In this document: in pieces, positions 17,393 through 26,951 of the stretch
Layout of the letters: every line of letters begins with the position of its first letter
Position numbering within the stretch: position 1 is the stretch's first letter
NCBI RefSeq assembly: GCF_011927635.1
Contig: NZ_JAATJB010000014.1
Span: 1-64,000 of the forward strand
Reading direction: 5' to 3'
Source of the DNA: Sphingomonas trueperi
GTDB lineage: Bacteria > Pseudomonadota > Alphaproteobacteria > Sphingomonadales > Sphingomonadaceae
Length of the DNA: 64,000 nucleotides
Translations under genes and position numbers: made by a program
The notes under the pieces: generated by a model
Database searches by the model: none
What the model was told of the DNA's origin: nothing
Seen by the model: only the letters and a program-made list of their open reading frames with translations

Positions 17393-20300
17393 TCAGAACT
17401 TCGCGCGGATGCCGACGTTCACCGTGCGGCCGAAGGTGTGGATTTCGCTGAATTCCTGCTTGGTGCCCGCAAACGATACCTGGCGCTGGTCGAGCAGGTT
17501 CACCACCTGGCCGAACAGTTCGACATTGGGCTTCACGCGAAAGCTGGTGCCCAGATCGACGATGCCGAAGCCCTTCTGGTAGAAGGCGACGACATCCTGC
17601 GGCGTGGGCAGCGAGGTGACCAGCGCGCCGGAATCGGTGATATAGTCGCTGCGATAGGTGTAGCTGAGATTGATCTCGAACGGGCCGGTCTCGAAGAACG
17701 GCGTGATCGAATAGCTGACGTCGGACACGCCCTGGATGCCCGCGGTCTGCACGCCGACCCCGCGGCGCGCCAGCTCGAGCTTGGTCGTCGCGAAGGTGGC
17801 GGTGGCGGTCACGCCCAGGCCGAAGGGCAGCTTGTTGGTGAAGCCGAACTCGACGCCCGAGATCTTGGCATCACCGACGTTCGCCGGCGTCGCCACCAGC
17901 ACGTCCACCGGCAGGGTCGATCCGTCCTTCACCGCGAAGGCGAGCTTGCGGGTCTGGAAGTCGGAGGCGACGTAATCGCTGATGTCCTTGTGGAAGGCCG
18001 CGACGGTAAACGCGCCGAACTTGTTGAAATACCATTCGAACGACGCGTCGAAATTCCACGCGGTATAAGGCCGCAGATCGGGGTTGCCGGCACTTGCCTG
18101 CAGGTTGATCGTGGGATCGGCCAGCGCGGCAGCACCCTGGTTGTAGATGCTCGTCACGGTGACGCTGTTGGTGTTGATCGAGTTGCGCAGCTCCGAAAGC
18201 GACGGGCGGGTCATCGTCTTGGCGATGCCGAGCCGCAGCTGGACATTGTCGAGGAACTTGAGCGTCGCATTGGCGCTGGGCAGCCATTCCTCATAGCTGG
18301 CGTGCGTCGTCACCGGGGTGACGGTGGTGGTCACGCCGCCCTTGCCGTCCGCCACCGGCGAGACCGTCGTGCCGCGCACGTCGGTGCGGGTGCGGACGTA
18401 GCGCACGCCCAGATTGCCGGTGAGCGGCACGCCGCCCAGTTCCGCCGCGAAATCCACGCGGCCATAGCCGGCCGCGATCTTCTCGCCGATGCGGTAGGAA
18501 TTCTGCAGATCGGCGGCGGTGGGCTTCAGATCATAGGCGCTGGGATTCACGCCGTCGAACTCCGCGCCCAGCGTGTAGTTCTGGTTGAACAGCCCCCAGT
18601 CGACGTTTGCCCAGGGCTGGCGCTTCTCGATCGACTGGTCGAAGGCGTTGGACGGCACCGGATAGCCCAGATACGCCGCCGTCCGCGTCGAGCCGGCGCG
18701 CAGCACCGCGGCGTTGCGGTCGCGGCGCTGATAGTCGCGGAAGCGATCGGAATATTGTCCGCCGAAGCGCAGACCGGTGAAACGAAGACCGGCGATGCCG
18801 ACATCGAGATCGCGCCCGACGTTGAGCACCGCCGTCTTGTCTTCGTCCGTCGAGTTGATCGGACGCACCGCGAAGCTCTCGAAGATCATCCCCGAGGCGT
18901 TGGTGAGGTCGAGATCGGTGAACAGCGCATTGACCTTGCCGTCGTTCACCACGTCGTTGCTGAAATCGAAGGTGAGGTTGCCGCCGGCCTTGTCCGCGGT
19001 GCGGTACTGCACGCGTTGGATCGGGGTATCGAGGTCGCTGGTCGCCTGCGCATAGCTGAAGCGCGGTTCGATCCGCCAGCCGTCCAGGTCGAGCTTCACG
19101 GTGCCGTTCAGCTGGAGGTTGCGGTGCGACTGGTCCATATATTCGGCATAGTTGCGCATCCGCGCGCCGCGGATCGTGCCCGCCACCAGCCGACCGTCGC
19201 GGACCACGGCTGTCGCGCGATCCAGCCGCGCGATCTGGCTGGGGATGTAATAGGTCAGGCGGCGTTCGGTGGTCTCGTTGTTGAACTGCGAGAAGAGGCC
19301 GTCGATCTTCACCTCCACGTTCGTCGCGGGCCGCCATTGCACGCCGGCCACCGCGCTGATGCGCTCGCGGTTCTCGAACTCGAGATAGGGCTGCGCGTCG
19401 CCGGGCGCGCGGATCGTGCCGAAGCCGGGAACCGCAGTGTCCTGCCAGCCGATGCGGAGGCGATCGAACTGCACGTTGCGCTTGGTGTAGGACAGGCCGG
19501 CGAGCACGCCGAAGGTGTGGGCATTATTGCGCCACCCCGCCGAAATCGCGCCATTGGGCTGCAGCTTGTCGGTGCGCGCCTCATAGCCGCCATAGGCGCT
19601 GACCGCGAGGAACGGGCTGCGATCAAGGGGCTTGATCAGCCGGATGTCGACCGAGGAACCGATGCCGCTTTCCACCAGATCGGCGGTGGGCGACTTGGTG
19701 ACGACGACGCTGTCGATCAGCTGCGCGGGCAGCACCTGCAACCGGAACTGGCGGCCGGACTGGCCCGAGTTGCGAATATTCTCGTTATACGCCAGCGGCA
19801 TGCCGTCGAAGGTCACCGCCTGGAAATTGGGGCCGAGGCCGCGGACGCTGATGAACTGGCCTTCACCCGCTTCGCGCACGATGGTGACGCCGGGCACGCG
19901 CTGCAGCGCTTCCGCCACGTTGAATGCGGGGAGCTTGCCGATGTCCGCCGCGACGACGGCGTCGGAGATCGAGTCCGCGTTGCGCTTCACGTCCAGCGCG
20001 CGCTCGACGCCGTCGGAAAAGTTGGCGGTGACGACGATCTCCTCCGACGGGCTCGTCGCCTCGGCCGCGCTCGTCTGGGTAGGCCGCGTGGTGGCCGAGG
20101 CCCGTACGATCAGCGTGCCCGAACCGTCACGGACGACGGTGAGCGGCGTGCCGGCGATCAGGCGGCGCACCGCGGTTTCGGCATCGAATTCGCCCGAAAG
20201 CGCCGGCGCCTTGTACTGCGCCACGGCGTCGCGGGTGAACAGGATGTCGCTGCCGCTCTGGCGGGCGAGCTGTTCCAGCGCGCGGTCCATCGGCTGCGCG

Positions 20301-20422
20301 GCGATCGTCAGGCGCGCACGGCGCACGGTCCCCTGCGCTGCCGCAGCTGTCGCCATCGCGAGCGTGGAGAGCGTGAGTGCGAGCGCCGCCGACCGGCAAA
20401 GCTGCCGTTTCAAGTTCTGCAT
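17393..20422 (-). CDS. Large TonB-dependent receptor with STN signalling domain
   Basis: This is a 1009-residue outer-membrane receptor. The start at 20422 gives a signal peptide ending AAAAQ. The STN domain (about residues 35-110, ending VVRDGSGTLIVRA) is the part that contacts a FecR-type anti-sigma factor. The TonB box EEIVVTANF and the plug (ADIGKLPAFNVAEALQRVPG) follow, then the barrel. Size and motifs fit the large Xanthomonas/Caulobacter-type receptors (TIGR01782-like), many of which take up plant or microbial glycans and not iron. The genes behind it encode its FecR and FecI partners in order FecI-FecR-receptor. The C-terminus TVNVGIRAKF is a proper final strand. Confidence 0.92.
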   Translation of the reverse strand: MQNLKRQLCRSAALALTLSTLAMATAAAAQGTVRRARLTIAAQPMDRALEQLARQSGSDILFTRDAVAQYKAPALSGEFDAETAVRRLIAGTPLTVVRDGSGTLIVRASATTRPTQTSAAEATSPSEEIVVTANFSDGVERALDVKRNADSISDAVVAADIGKLPAFNVAEALQRVPGVTIVREAGEGQFISVRGLGPNFQAVTFDGMPLAYNENIRNSGQSGRQFRLQVLPAQLIDSVVVTKSPTADLVESGIGSSVDIRLIKPLDRSPFLAVSAYGGYEARTDKLQPNGAISAGWRNNAHTFGVLAGLSYTKRNVQFDRLRIGWQDTAVPGFGTIRAPGDAQPYLEFENRERISAVAGVQWRPATNVEVKIDGLFSQFNNETTERRLTYYIPSQIARLDRATAVVRDGRLVAGTIRGARMRNYAEYMDQSHRNLQLNGTVKLDLDGWRIEPRFSYAQATSDLDTPIQRVQYRTADKAGGNLTFDFSNDVVNDGKVNALFTDLDLTNASGMIFESFAVRPINSTDEDKTAVLNVGRDLDVGIAGLRFTGLRFGGQYSDRFRDYQRRDRNAAVLRAGSTRTAAYLGYPVPSNAFDQSIEKRQPWANVDWGLFNQNYTLGAEFDGVNPSAYDLKPTAADLQNSYRIGEKIAAGYGRVDFAAELGGVPLTGNLGVRYVRTRTDVRGTTVSPVADGKGGVTTTVTPVTTHASYEEWLPSANATLKFLDNVQLRLGIAKTMTRPSLSELRNSINTNSVTVTSIYNQGAAALADPTINLQASAGNPDLRPYTAWNFDASFEWYFNKFGAFTVAAFHKDISDYVASDFQTRKLAFAVKDGSTLPVDVLVATPANVGDAKISGVEFGFTNKLPFGLGVTATATFATTKLELARRGVGVQTAGIQGVSDVSYSITPFFETGPFEINLSYTYRSDYITDSGALVTSLPTPQDVVAFYQKGFGIVDLGTSFRVKPNVELFGQVVNLLDQRQVSFAGTKQEFSEIHTFGRTVNVGIRAKF

Positions 20423-20510
20423 GAATCTGTTTCCCCTGTCGCGCCCCTGGCGAGCGCCCGATCCCTCGACGTGCGGGGCGGAAATTTCCCCACCCCCTGT
20501 CGCGAAAAAA

Positions 20511-21437
20511 TCAGCGGTCGGTGGAGGAAATGCGGATCGTCTGCCCGTCGCTGGCGACGCGGACCGGCAGCAGCAGCGCCAGCGAGCGGGCAAAGGCTTC
20601 GGAATCGCCGACACGGTAGACGCCGCTCAGCCGCAGCGCGGCGGCACGCGGGTCGGCGACCACCAGCGCGTGGGTGGAATAGCGGTTCATCTCCGCCGCG
20701 GCATGCGCAAGGGTTTCGTCGCGAAAGGCGAGCCGGCCGCTCTGCCAGGCGATCAGGTCATCGAGTTCGGGCTGGTCGATCCTATCCGGCTGGCCGACCG
20801 CCATCGCGATGCGATTGCCCGGGGCAAGCGCCACCGACGCCCCCGCGGTCTCCACGCGCGCGCTGCCCTGGATCGCGGTTATCGCCACGGCGTCGCCTTC
20901 GCGGCGCAGATCGAGCCGACCGGCCCGCGCCGTCGCCCGCCGCGCGCCCATGTCGATCACGAACGGGCGCGGGTCGGCGGCGATGTCGAGGTCGATACGC
21001 CCCGCTCCAAGCGCGAGGGTACGCACCGCGTTCCGCACGAAGAAGCGGATGCGGGTGTCGGTATCGAGCATCACCCGGCTGCCGTCTTCCAGCACGAGCC
21101 GGCGCTGTTCGCCGACATCGGTGCGGTAGACGCCGGCATAAGCCTGCCGCCAACCGAGGGTCAGCCCGCCGGCGAGCATGACGGCGCCGCCGCCGGCCAG
21201 CATCGCCCGGCGCGAAACGCGGGCGGGCGGGGGAGGCGCGAAATCGGTTGCGGACAGGCCGGGTACCGCATCCCAGACCATCGCGGCGCGCTCGAACGCG
21301 TTCTGGTGCGACGGATCGGCATCGAGCCAGGCGCGGAACGCCGTCTCGTCCTCGCTTGCCCGGTCATCGGCGTGCAATCGTGCCAGCCACTCTCCCGCCT
21401 GCCGGTTGGCATGTTCCGGCTCGCTGCGGAAGATCAC
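20511..21437 (-). CDS. fecR: FecR-type anti-sigma factor/signal transducer
   Basis: This is a 308-residue single-span inner-membrane protein. I place the start at the GTG at 21437, two bases after the sigma-factor stop; upstream codons would run back into that gene. The N-terminal cytoplasmic DUF4880 domain has ANRQAGEWLARLHADDRA and 'FRAWLDADPSHQNAFERAAM'. The membrane span is about residues 80-97 (AMLAGGGAVMLAGGLTLG). The periplasmic FecR domain covers 105-215 (GEQRRLVLEDGSRVMLDTDT). FecR carries the ligand signal from the receptor STN domain to the sigma factor. The receptor gene follows 88 bp downstream. Confidence 0.92.
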   Translation of the reverse strand: MIFRSEPEHANRQAGEWLARLHADDRASEDETAFRAWLDADPSHQNAFERAAMVWDAVPGLSATDFAPPPPARVSRRAMLAGGGAVMLAGGLTLGWRQAYAGVYRTDVGEQRRLVLEDGSRVMLDTDTRIRFFVRNAVRTLALGAGRIDLDIAADPRPFVIDMGARRATARAGRLDLRREGDAVAITAIQGSARVETAGASVALAPGNRIAMAVGQPDRIDQPELDDLIAWQSGRLAFRDETLAHAAAEMNRYSTHALVVADPRAAALRLSGVYRVGDSEAFARSLALLLPVRVASDGQTIRISSTDR

Positions 21438-21438
21438 G

Positions 21439-21942
21439 TCACCAATGCTCCATCCAGTCGGTAAGATGCCCCATCGCCTTGGCGATGTGTTTCTCGACCG
21501 CGCTCTGGCTGATCCCGAGATCCTGCGCAATCTCCCGATATTTACGGCCGTCGAGCCGGTGCATCAAGAAAATCTCGCGGGTGCGCGGGCTGAGCTGGGC
21601 AACGCCCAGCCGCAGCCGTTCGAGGCGATGGCGCGCGATCAGCATCTCGTCCTGCAGGGGGTGAAGGTCCACGATCGTCTCAGCGACACGCATCGTGTCT
21701 GCACCCGTCGTCGCGGCGAAGCGACGCTCGCGCCGATAGGCGTCGATCCCGCGATTGGCGGCGCTGCGCGCGAGCAGTGCCGCGGAATTGGCGGCATCGA
21801 CCTGCCGCTCGGCGATCCCTACCCAGGCTTCGTGGAGAAGGTCCTCGGCATCCTCGCGCCGCGTCATGCGGGCGACCTGGCCGCGCAGTCTGGCCCAGCC
21901 CGTCCCCAGCACAGTTTCGAACGCGCCCTTTTTCGCTCCCAT
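21439..21942 (-). CDS. fecI: ECF RNA polymerase sigma factor, FecI type
   Basis: This is a 167-residue extracytoplasmic-function sigma factor. Region 2 is at about residues 20-80 (TRREDAEDLLHEAWVGIAER, then ANRGIDAYRRERR) and region 4 at 110-160 (LSPRTREIFLMHRLDGRKYREIA followed by the helix SQSAVEKHIAKAM). The order FecI-FecR-receptor indicates cell-surface signalling: the bound receptor acts through FecR to free this factor, which transcribes the receptor gene. Confidence 0.92.
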   Translation of the reverse strand: MGAKKGAFETVLGTGWARLRGQVARMTRREDAEDLLHEAWVGIAERQVDAANSAALLARSAANRGIDAYRRERRFAATTGADTMRVAETIVDLHPLQDEMLIARHRLERLRLGVAQLSPRTREIFLMHRLDGRKYREIAQDLGISQSAVEKHIAKAMGHLTDWMEHW

Positions 21943-22388
21943 GGGGCCTTCTGGTAGAAAGCCGTGGATACGGTTTGATGACAGCGCATGGTCGCCGCGA
22001 TGACAGCACCGAGCGGCGTCGGTGCGCGTATCGAGCCGGCCCTTGCAGTTCCATTCGCCGTCATAGGCCCCAGCGTGGCATGGTCCCGCACGTCGCCGTT
22101 AGGTCGGTCATGCGACGATGCCCGCCCGAAATCCTGCCCAAGCAACGCCCGCCGCTCGCCCCTGTCAGAAGCCGAAATGGCCGGAGCCCGGAGGATCGTC
22201 CGGCCCACGGTCGCGCGGCGAGCAGGACCGGCGATCGGCCTCGGCGATCGGGTACTCGTGGCGCGACTGGACGCGGCACGACAGCTGTGAGGCGGCGCGC
22301 AGCGTCGTCGAGCATGGCGGCGGCTACGGCATCGGCCTCGATGATGCGCGGGCCAGGATCCCTCCCCGATCCGGCGCCGTGCGCCGCG
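21943..22388. other. Intergenic region upstream of the sigma factor
   Basis: No gene is supported in these 446 bases between the FecI start and the stop of the ABC permease. Overlapping open frames exist on both strands, all without a recognisable domain. The part nearest 21943-22060 should hold the promoter of the sigma-FecR-receptor unit. A short plus-strand stretch around 22175-22290 has protein-like composition and could be a gene relic. Confidence 0.35.
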
Positions 22389-24800
22389 CTATTCGTAGCG
22401 CAGCGCGCGAGCCGGCTCGGCACGCGCGACGCGCCACGACTGGCCGAGCACGGTCAGCACCGCGATCGCCACCGCCAGCGCTGAGGCAGCCAGGAAATAC
22501 CAGGGCGTGAGCGCGATCCGGTCGTCGAAGGTCGAGAGCCAGCGCTGCATCGCTACCCAGGCCAGTGGCCAGGCGATCAGGTTAGCGAGCAGCACCGGCC
22601 GCAGGAACTTGGTGATCAGCAGCTGGAGCACGTCGCGGGTGGAGGCGCCGAGCGCCTTGCGGATGCCGATTTCCTTGATGCGCCGCGTCGTGTCGAAGGC
22701 GGCGAGGCCGTAGAGGCCGATGCAGCCGATCGCGATCGCCAGCACCGCCCCCATGGTGAACAGGCGACCGCGGCGCGTGTCCTGCTCGTAATAGGCCTTG
22801 TAGAGATTTTCCTCGATCGTGCGGCCCTCGAAGGGCTCGGTCGGGACGATGCGCTTCCACGCGGCTTCGACGGCGTCGGCCATCTTCTGCGGATCGCCGC
22901 TATAGCGCAGCGTGATGAAGGCGTCGTTCAATGGCCGGGTGTCGAGGCGATAGAAGGTCCCGCTGATCGCCTGGCGGGGACCGAGGAAGCGCAGATCGTC
23001 GACCACCCCGATGATCGTCATCGAGGCATCGCCTTCGATCGGCTTGCCGATCGCCGCTTGTGGACTGGCGAAACCAAGCAGGCCGACCGCCATGCGATTG
23101 ATCACCACGTTGAAGGGCGTGGTGCTGCCCTTGGCGCGGAGCGCGCGATCATCGGCCGGGCGCGAGCGATTGAACAGACGCCCGGCGACCAGCCGCGCGC
23201 CGAACGTATCGAAGTAATGATCGCCGACGCGCACATCCATCAGCGAAGGCGCGCGGATGCCCTGCATGCCCGGCTGGTACATCGTCGAGAAATTGGTGAG
23301 GCTCTGGTCGCCCGGTGCGTTCTGCGCCATGGTGACGTCGCTGACGCCCGGCAGTGCCGCAAAGGCGCGCATCAGCGCGGTCTTCTGCTCGGGCAGCACC
23401 GATCCGCTGTTGAGCGAGCGCACGACGTAGAGACCCTCGCGGCGGAAGCCGAGATCGGCGTCGCGGACATGCGACGCCTGCGCGAGCATCACGGTGGTGC
23501 CGATCGCGAAGGCGATCGCGATCGAGAACTGGACGACGACCAGGCCGGCGCGGACCCGGGCGCCGACACGGCCCCCGCCAGGCGCACGCGCGGCGGCGAG
23601 CACCGCGGCCGGGCGGAAGCCGGCCAGCACCGCCGCCGGGTACAGGCCCGCGACGGCCCCGACGGCCAACACCAGCGGCACGAGCAGCAGCAACACGCTG
23701 TTCGCGCCCCAATAATCGATCCGCAGCGCCATGCCGCCCAGCGTGTTGATCAGCGGCAGTGCGATCTCGGCCAGGGCGAGCCCGATCACCGCGGAGAGGA
23801 TGACGGTCAGCATCGCTTCGGTCAGGAACTGGCGGGTCAAGGCCCGGCGGGTGCCGCCGAGCACCTTGCGCACCGCCACCTCGCGCGCACGGAGGCCGGC
23901 GCGCGCGGTGGCGAGGTTGATGTAGTTCACGATCGCGATCAGCAGCGTCAGCACGCCCACCGCGCCCAGCGTGGTGACGACGGCGCGATCGGACGCCGCA
24001 TAGAGGTGGTTGTCGACCAGCGGGCGCAGGCTCTGCTCCCATTGGCCCTTTTTGAGGTTGTCGCCGAACACGCGGCGCTCCGCGAAGCGCGCCAATTCGC
24101 CCTCGAACCGGTGGGCCGCCGCGCGGTCGGGGAAGCGCAGCAAGGTAACCAGCGAGGTGCTGCCCCAATGATCGAACCATTCGGTGGCGAAGCGGGATGC
24201 GACCAGCGGCACGAATAGTTCCGACGTGTAGCTCATGTCCTTGCGCATGTCGGCGATCACCGCGCCCACCCGGTAGGTGTAGGGCGTGCCATTGGCGACG
24301 ACGGTGAGCGTCCGGCCGATCGGCGACAGCTGGCCGAAATAGCTGGTCGCGGCGCGCTGGGTGACCACGATGCCGTCGGGATCGGCCAGGGTACGGGTCG
24401 GGTCGCCCGCGACGACCGGCAGGCGCAGCATTTGGAAGAAGTTCGGGTCGACCGCGGCCAGCGCCTCGCGGGTGTTCACCGTTCCCTGCCGCACTGTCGC
24501 ATCCATCGCGGCGATCCGCGTGCCTTGCAGCTGCGGATAGTCCGCGCGCAGCTGGAGCAGCTCGTTGCCCATGGTGTTGGGGTTCGGCGTCTCCGGGTAG
24601 CCCGGCATGTGATAATGTTCCTGGATGATGTAGAGCTGGTCCGCCCCCGGGATCCACCGGTCGAACCCGGTCTCGAACCGCACGAACAGGCTCAGCACCA
24701 GGAACACCGCGATGCCGAGCGCCAGACCGCCGATGTTGAGCGCGGCAAACAATTTGTGGCGGGTGAGCGATCGGTAGAAGCTGGTCAGCGCAGAGGTCAT
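22389..24800 (-). CDS. ABC transporter permease, MacB/FtsX type
   Basis: This is an 803-residue inner-membrane permease with two MacB_PCD-FtsX modules. The first span is HKLFAALNIGGLALGIAVFL (about 13-33), followed by a large periplasmic domain to about 270, FtsX spans at about 280-420 (NYINLATARAGLRAREVAVRK), a second periplasmic domain to about 670 and a final FtsX domain with AFDTTRRIKEIGIRKALGA. It starts at 24800, overlapping by four bases the stop of a 33-residue ORF. Such permeases couple a cytoplasmic ATPase to periplasmic substrate extrusion. Its ATPase and adaptor lie directly upstream. Confidence 0.9.
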   Translation of the reverse strand: MTSALTSFYRSLTRHKLFAALNIGGLALGIAVFLVLSLFVRFETGFDRWIPGADQLYIIQEHYHMPGYPETPNPNTMGNELLQLRADYPQLQGTRIAAMDATVRQGTVNTREALAAVDPNFFQMLRLPVVAGDPTRTLADPDGIVVTQRAATSYFGQLSPIGRTLTVVANGTPYTYRVGAVIADMRKDMSYTSELFVPLVASRFATEWFDHWGSTSLVTLLRFPDRAAAHRFEGELARFAERRVFGDNLKKGQWEQSLRPLVDNHLYAASDRAVVTTLGAVGVLTLLIAIVNYINLATARAGLRAREVAVRKVLGGTRRALTRQFLTEAMLTVILSAVIGLALAEIALPLINTLGGMALRIDYWGANSVLLLLVPLVLAVGAVAGLYPAAVLAGFRPAAVLAAARAPGGGRVGARVRAGLVVVQFSIAIAFAIGTTVMLAQASHVRDADLGFRREGLYVVRSLNSGSVLPEQKTALMRAFAALPGVSDVTMAQNAPGDQSLTNFSTMYQPGMQGIRAPSLMDVRVGDHYFDTFGARLVAGRLFNRSRPADDRALRAKGSTTPFNVVINRMAVGLLGFASPQAAIGKPIEGDASMTIIGVVDDLRFLGPRQAISGTFYRLDTRPLNDAFITLRYSGDPQKMADAVEAAWKRIVPTEPFEGRTIEENLYKAYYEQDTRRGRLFTMGAVLAIAIGCIGLYGLAAFDTTRRIKEIGIRKALGASTRDVLQLLITKFLRPVLLANLIAWPLAWVAMQRWLSTFDDRIALTPWYFLAASALAVAIAVLTVLGQSWRVARAEPARALRYE

Positions 24801-24898
24801 GGCGTCACTCCCGGTTCTCGGGTGGCGGAGAGATGGCGGAGCAGGGCGACGGCGAGGAGCAGCAGCACCAGCACCGTCAGCGCACGATCCAGCTTCAC
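24797..24898 (-). CDS. Tiny 33-residue membrane peptide inside the ABC export operon
   Basis: A GTG at 24898 overlaps the ATPase stop (GTGA) and the ORF ends in TGA overlapping the permease start (ATGA), exactly filling the gap between two genes. It reads VKLDRALTVLVLLLLAVALL and continues RHLSATREPGVTP: one hydrophobic helix of about 15 residues followed by a short polar tail. Start-stop overlaps on both sides are what translationally coupled genes show, so I think it is real. It may be a small accessory subunit of the exporter. I know no named family for it. A chance hydrophobic reading of a GC-rich gap is the alternative. Confidence 0.5.
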   Translation of the reverse strand: MKLDRALTVLVLLLLAVALLRHLSATREPGVTP

Positions 24899-25575
24899 GC
24901 CGCCCGCCGCACGGCGGACAGGATCCGCCCGTCGAGCATGTGCACGGTGCGCTTGGCGATATCGGCATGGGCGGGCGAGTGGGTGACCATCACGATCGTC
25001 GCGCCGTCCGCGTTCAGCCGGGTGAGGATGTCCATCACCTGTGCGCCATTCTCGGTATCGAGGTTGCCGGTCGGCTCGTCCGCCAGGATCAGCTTCGGTT
25101 CGCCGACGATCGCGCGGGCGATCGCGGCACGCTGCTGCTGGCCGCCCGAGAGCTGGTGCGGATGGTGGTTGCGGCGGTGCGCGATGCCGACCCGGTCCAT
25201 CGCGGCATCCACCCGCTCGCGCTTCTGCCGCGCGGGCATCGCGCGATAGGCCAGCGCCAGCGCGACATTCTCGGCGATGGTCAGCTCGTCGATCAGGTTG
25301 AAGCTCTGGAACACGAAGCCCAGCCGGTCGCGGCGGAGCTTGGCCAGCTGCGCCTCGGGTACATGCGCGATGTCCTCGCCCTCGAACAGATAGGCGCCGC
25401 TGGTCGGGCGGTCGATCGTGCCGAGGATGTTGAGCAGCGTCGACTTGCCGCAGCCCGAAGGGCCCATGATCGCGAGGAACTCGCCGGCCGCTACGGTCAG
25501 GTCGATCTCGGCGAGCGCGGTCGTCTCGACTTCGTCGGAGCGATAGGCGCGGTGGATGGCGTTGAGCTGGATCAT
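24895..25575 (-). CDS. ABC transporter ATP-binding protein, MacB/LolD type
   Basis: This is a 226-residue cytoplasmic ATPase. Walker A is GPSGCGKST (about residues 38-46), the Q-loop VFQSFNLIDEL, the signature LSGGQQQRAAIARA (about 142), Walker B LILADEPTGNLD and the H-loop VTHS, all intact. This set is typical of the MacB/LolD group that works with FtsX-like permeases. It is ten bases behind the adaptor gene and in front of the small ORF and the permease, forming one transcription unit. Confidence 0.95.
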   Translation of the reverse strand: MIQLNAIHRAYRSDEVETTALAEIDLTVAAGEFLAIMGPSGCGKSTLLNILGTIDRPTSGAYLFEGEDIAHVPEAQLAKLRRDRLGFVFQSFNLIDELTIAENVALALAYRAMPARQKRERVDAAMDRVGIAHRRNHHPHQLSGGQQQRAAIARAIVGEPKLILADEPTGNLDTENGAQVMDILTRLNADGATIVMVTHSPAHADIAKRTVHMLDGRILSAVRRAA

Positions 25576-25584
25576 GGCGGGCTC

Positions 25585-26868
25585 CTAGTGGATGAGCAGG
25601 GTCTGGTAGGGGACGTAGGTGCCGAGCGGCGTGGTGACGATGCGGTCGCCGGGGGCGAGGCCGCTGGTCACTTCGACCTGATCGGGGTTGCGGCGGCCGG
25701 TGGTGATCGCCCGGCGCACGGCATGGCTGTCGCTGGTCAGCACGAAGGCGGTGGTGCCGCCCGCGTCGAGCCAGCCGCCCGACGGGGCGACCACGGCGGG
25801 GCGATCGGCGCCGAGGACGAGCCGCACGTCGAGCGTCTGGCCGCGGTTCAGCCCGGCGGGCGCGGCGCCCTTGAAGCCGAGCTCGACCCGAAATCGCCCT
25901 TCGGTGACTTGGGGAAGGACCTTGATCACGGTGAGCGGCAGGCTGCGCCCGTCCAGATCGGCGACGGCGCTGAGACCTGTACGGACGCGGCCAAGATAGA
26001 ATTGATCGACGTCCGCCGTCAGTTTCCAGGCGCGTTCGGAATCGACCTGGCCGACGGCATCGCCGGGTTTGATCATCTGGCCCGGCTGGAGCGTGAAAGC
26101 GGTCAGCCGCCCGGCGACCGGCGCGCGCACGACGAGCGCGGCGAGGCCGGCGCGGGTCATGGCGAGGCTCTCGCGCAGTTCGTCGGCGGTGGCGTCGACC
26201 CCGCTGGACTGGTCGGCGAGCATCTTGTCCGCCTCGGCGGCGCTGCGGGTGAGGGCGGTCAGACGCGAACGCTGATACGCCACCTCGTCCCGCAAGGGGG
26301 TGACGGCGGCGGCGGTGACGATCTGCTTGTCGAACAGGATCTGCTTCTGGCGGAGCAGCGCCTCGGCCTTGGCGAGTTCGTTGCGCGCCGAGGTGATGTC
26401 GCGCTCGGTCTGCTCGCGGCTCTGCTGGATCGACAGGCGCTGGCCGCTGATCGAACTAAGCTGCCCGGCGATGTTGGCCGAGCGGCTGGCGACGTCGAGC
26501 GCCAGCGTCGGGTTGGCGAGGCGGGCGAGCGGGGCGCCGGCGGCCACCGACTGGCCGTCGCTGGCGATCAGCGCCTCGACCTGTCCGCCGCTGATCGCGG
26601 TGACGTAGACGGTCTGGAGCGGGGCGACTTGCGCGCGCAGCGGGACATAGTCGGCAAAGGCGGCGCGGGTGACCGGGGCGATGCGGATCGTCGCGGCGTC
26701 GACCGCGAGGCTGCCCGAGCTCGGCAGGAACCACCAGAGCGCGGCCGCCGCCGCAAGGACCGCCAAGCCGAGGCTGATGCGTACCGCCAGCTTGCGGCGG
26801 CGCGCGTGCGGGCGCTCGATCCGCCGGTCCATCGCGGCGCCATTGGTGTGAAGAGGCGTAACGTCCAT
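25585..26868 (-). CDS. HlyD/MacA-type periplasmic adaptor of the ABC exporter
   Basis: This is a 427-residue membrane-fusion protein. I choose the ATG at 26868 (MDVTPLHTNG); the frame also has a TTG three codons earlier. One N-terminal span is at about residues 27-46 (LAVRISLGLAVLAAAAALWW), followed by a lipoyl half (ISGGQVEALIASDGQSV), a coiled-coil hairpin of about 110 residues, the second lipoyl half (VRAPVAGRLTAFTLQPGQ) and a beta-barrel domain. It is first in the ABC operon and faces the divergent two-component system across a 139-bp region with palindromes, so it is probably the regulated promoter-proximal gene. Confidence 0.9.
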   Translation of the reverse strand: MDVTPLHTNGAAMDRRIERPHARRRKLAVRISLGLAVLAAAAALWWFLPSSGSLAVDAATIRIAPVTRAAFADYVPLRAQVAPLQTVYVTAISGGQVEALIASDGQSVAAGAPLARLANPTLALDVASRSANIAGQLSSISGQRLSIQQSREQTERDITSARNELAKAEALLRQKQILFDKQIVTAAAVTPLRDEVAYQRSRLTALTRSAAEADKMLADQSSGVDATADELRESLAMTRAGLAALVVRAPVAGRLTAFTLQPGQMIKPGDAVGQVDSERAWKLTADVDQFYLGRVRTGLSAVADLDGRSLPLTVIKVLPQVTEGRFRVELGFKGAAPAGLNRGQTLDVRLVLGADRPAVVAPSGGWLDAGGTTAFVLTSDSHAVRRAITTGRRNPDQVEVTSGLAPGDRIVTTPLGTYVPYQTLLIH

Positions 26869-26951
26869 GGCGGACAATGTACGGTACGCCAGCCTGATGA
26901 CCTAAAGCACTGACATAAATTGATAATGTAGAATGGACTGGCGCTTGGAGC

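Noticed and set aside
17438-21181. Open frame of 1247 codons on the plus strand
   Set aside because: It is antisense to the STN receptor and FecR genes, whose signal peptides and motifs are unambiguous; the product has no recognisable domain.
17393-21942. Ferric citrate system
   Set aside because: FecI and FecR are present, but the receptor is about 1000 residues and of the glycan-type group, and no fecBCDE permease genes follow.
22175-22290. RNase R-like fragment
   Set aside because: A short stretch (GDRVLVARL) recalls part of that family, but the match is too short and no flanking domain is seen.
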